This document shows, piece by piece, positions 61,891 to 64,000 of a stretch of 64,000 nt of DNA. Both the position numbers and the translations under genes were made by a program. Each line of letters begins with the position of its first letter. Position 1 is the stretch's first letter. This DNA is from Symbiodinium natans (Eukaryota > Sar > Dinophyceae > Suessiales > Symbiodiniaceae). The notes beneath the pieces are model-generated. The model was not told the DNA's origin. It did not search any database and saw only the letters and a program-made list of their open reading frames with translations. The stretch is taken from assembly GCA_905221605.1 (NCBI GenBank), contig CAJNDS010002371.1, positions 337,678 through 401,677 of the forward strand, given 5' to 3'.

Positions 61891-62950
61891 AGATCCGTGA
61901 AGCATCCTGAAGCTCGATGATTGTGACATAATGTAACGACATGATCATTGGAGGAACAGCATCAGCTCGGAGAGCTTGGCTTCCCCTGGCCGGAGACGGC
62001 CGATGTCTTCCCGGAGGATACCCGAGCACCCGAGCACGCATCAACATTAAAAATCGAGACTTTTTGGTCTTGGGTTCTCAGACCCTAAATGTCCTGGTTA
62101 GAGCGAAGGGGTCAAGCACCTAGTTACATAGTTGGGTACCATATTTTTTCATCGCGAAAGTCGCCACATGAGTATATTTGTATTACAGTTGCTATGCTTC
62201 ATGCCGACTTTTTCTGAGCTGATTATAAGTTATCAGTTTCATCGTGCTTTTTTAATGCAGTATACCATAAAAGGGTTGAGAGGCGTGCAGAGATGCAGGA
62301 GATTTCATGGCCCGATGAGAGGCAGCACGCAGCGATGCGCAGCTGGAGGTTCAACGATTTTGATGGTGGGGGATAGTAGGCACTAAGGGGTTCTAGTTAG
62401 GAAACTCAGGGTTTAGTTTTTTTAAGGGATTGAGCTTTATGGAGGGCGTAGCCTGTTCAATGATTTGTCCTTGATGTTGAGTCGTTGATTCTCGGTGGGT
62501 TTGTTGATTGCAGACTGCATGGCTTATTCCGACTCCAAGGGCTCGAGACTGTTGTGATGTCTTTGGGGTTCGGACACGCAGCCTTCACTGTGAAGCAGTG
62601 TAGATGACACTGCCTGAGGACACTCGGGGGGAGCAGGGAATGAAGAACAAGTCACATGCAACAAAATCGCCCGGTATTCCTTTCAGGTGGCTGCAACTGC
62701 GAAGAGCTTCGAGGAGGCTGCTGCAAGGCCGATGACCCAAACTTGCGTGATCATCCGGGTTGTGTGGGCGTCTGATAGAGAGAGTGCTAGAGCATGAGTC
62801 GTTAAGATGTTTGTTGAACTGCTTTTGAGGCATTCTCTCTGCCTTCAGGCACGGAGGAAGCCAGAAGAATCTGCGCGGGGGCAGAAGCAAGTGAATAGCA
62901 TTATAGAACCTGCAGCTTTTGTCAGAGAGTGACTGTCGCCACGGACGCAG
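61891..62950. other. intergenic, nothing recognised
   Basis: Contains a short GATCCTTGAA-type tandem (61875-61920). A 122-codon minus-strand frame at 62585-62953 has no recognisable domain. Confidence 0.4.
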
Positions 62951-63545
62951 CAATGATCAACGCAGCCGCTGCTCGGCTGTCAAAGCTCGCGGTCCATCAG
63001 TTCAAGCCAGGGGAGATGCCGTCGATGAGCTTCACATGGTCATACATCGCGAAATCGATCAGAATCACAAGCGTGTGATCGCCGATGAGCAGTATGCAAC
63101 TTGCATCCTCTGCAAGTCCTCTGCAAGTGGGCGCCCATAGCGGACTACTAGTGAGGCGAGCAGATCCGGACTCTTCCGACGTCCCTGCTGTGACACTCAC
63201 CAGGTGACCATGACTTGCTTCCTGGCAAAGGTGCCATGCACGCGGTTTGTGAGCCCGAAATTATCGAATGATTGTTTCATGTTGGGCTGTCGCCATGCCA
63301 CATTGTTTCACGCTGCAGATGCATAAATTGTTTCGGCAAGAGTCCAGATGCAGACGGTGCAGCCATGTGCTGCACGTGAAAAAAGACTGTGGATTGCAGT
63401 GCTTGGCTTCAATCCTCAAAGTTTTCGCCATCTGAGCTGTGTGGTGTTGGTTTCTGATGTGGGAAGCCGATTCGCAGTTGGGTGTCACTTCGCAAATCTT
63501 TTTTCTAAGATTGCTGAGTCACTTATCCTCAAAGGAATGGGAAGT
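62951..63545 (+). CDS. possible octotricopeptide/FASTK-type repeat protein, partial exons
   Basis: An exon-like segment after CGCAG (62950) reads AAAARLSKLAVHQFKPGEMP then SMSFTWSYIAK. A second segment near 63380-63420 reads LGFNPQSFRHLS. Both fit the F-x-P-Q/G-x-(L/M)-x-x-(I/M)-x-W-(A/S)-(F/Y)-A pattern of OPR/RAP-type organelle RNA-binding proteins, which are abundant in dinoflagellates. Exon limits, and whether the gene runs past the right edge, are unknown. The minus strand is also open here, so the assignment is tentative. Confidence 0.3.
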
Positions 63546-64000
63546 GGAAGTACATGATGTAGCCCGCCACGACAGGAGAGTGGCAACCTTGAAATGCCTG
63601 GCTTGAGGGGCTTTGGTCAACAATGGTGTGAACGCCCTGATCCCTACAAGGAATGGCAAACAATCTCAGATAGTAGATAGTGAGGCGAAGAAAGTGCAAA
63701 GTCCTTTTGAAAGCTTGTGAAGCGAACTTGTCCTTCCGACATGTCTCGTTCCTGCGGTCTCCTGTGCAGCGCCTCTGGTCGTGATGTGAGTGCAAATTTT
63801 GTTTTACGCGACGACCTCAGAAGTAGGACCGGTGCACAATTGGAAAAACCCACGTCAGCTCCCTTCTGTAAGATTCTTGAGCCCCAGTGAGGGCTCTCAG
63901 CAGCTCCTCTCTTAAAACACTAAGCCCTAGGTCCAACTCCTGCTTGTTGTCTGGCTTCTTAGTCGCTCGAAATGTTCTTGAGCCGTGGCCCCATCTGCCG
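63546..64000. other. nothing recognised at right edge
   Basis: Short frames only. May contain further exons of the preceding gene. Confidence 0.3.

Overview
The window is eukaryotic nuclear DNA, almost certainly from a dinoflagellate. The genus cannot be fixed from the sequence. Support comes from a near match (19 of 22) to the dinoflagellate spliced leader at 57445-57466, introns that mostly begin with GC (some GT or GA) and end in AG, TTTAGGG-type telomere-like DNA inside the sequence, very large simple repeats, and Ty1/copia elements of a divergent type. All calls come from reading the sequence and translated frames by eye; no database search was made.

Layout. 1-15 kb: mostly gene-poor, with telomere-like DNA at 7.6-7.9 kb and scattered minus-strand coding-like pieces I cannot assign. 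15.5-19.5 kb: a minus-strand serine hydrolase gene (ABHD17-like) split into at least 12 tiny exons. 19.5-23.7 kb: unassigned minus-strand coding-like segments. 23.8-25.6 kb: a 1.8-kb polypyrimidine tract, followed by an RNase H remnant. 27.4 and 36.6 kb: (AGT)n arrays. Between them lies a compact block (28.4-35.9 kb) of intronless plus-strand genes: a protein kinase-like protein, a 1036-residue protein with a glycosyltransferase-like segment and a zinc-finger-like segment, and small proteins. This block is studded with at least 17 short perfect inverted repeats, all centred on the same five bases (CACTG). The arm sequences vary while pairing is kept.

38.4-48.5 kb: a young, complete Ty1/copia element on the minus strand. 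It has 537/534-bp LTRs about 1% apart, a 5-bp target duplication, a primer-binding site and a purine tract, and carries about 1.7 kb of foreign-looking coding sequence between protease and integrase. It sits in the leader of a second copia family at 48.6-57.1 kb. That element's polyprotein, an env-position membrane ORF and the 3' LTR are on the plus strand, but its 5' LTR and primer-binding site are inverted, with the target duplication (GTATC) still at both outer ends. Both pol proteins end in a shared extra domain after RNase H, with an S-T-P-C-x-x-G-S-P motif.

57-64 kb: a spliced-leader relic, a degenerate minisatellite, a plus-strand 2OG-Fe(II) oxygenase-like gene (61.2-61.9 kb) and a possible octotricopeptide-type gene (62.9-63.5 kb) near the right edge.
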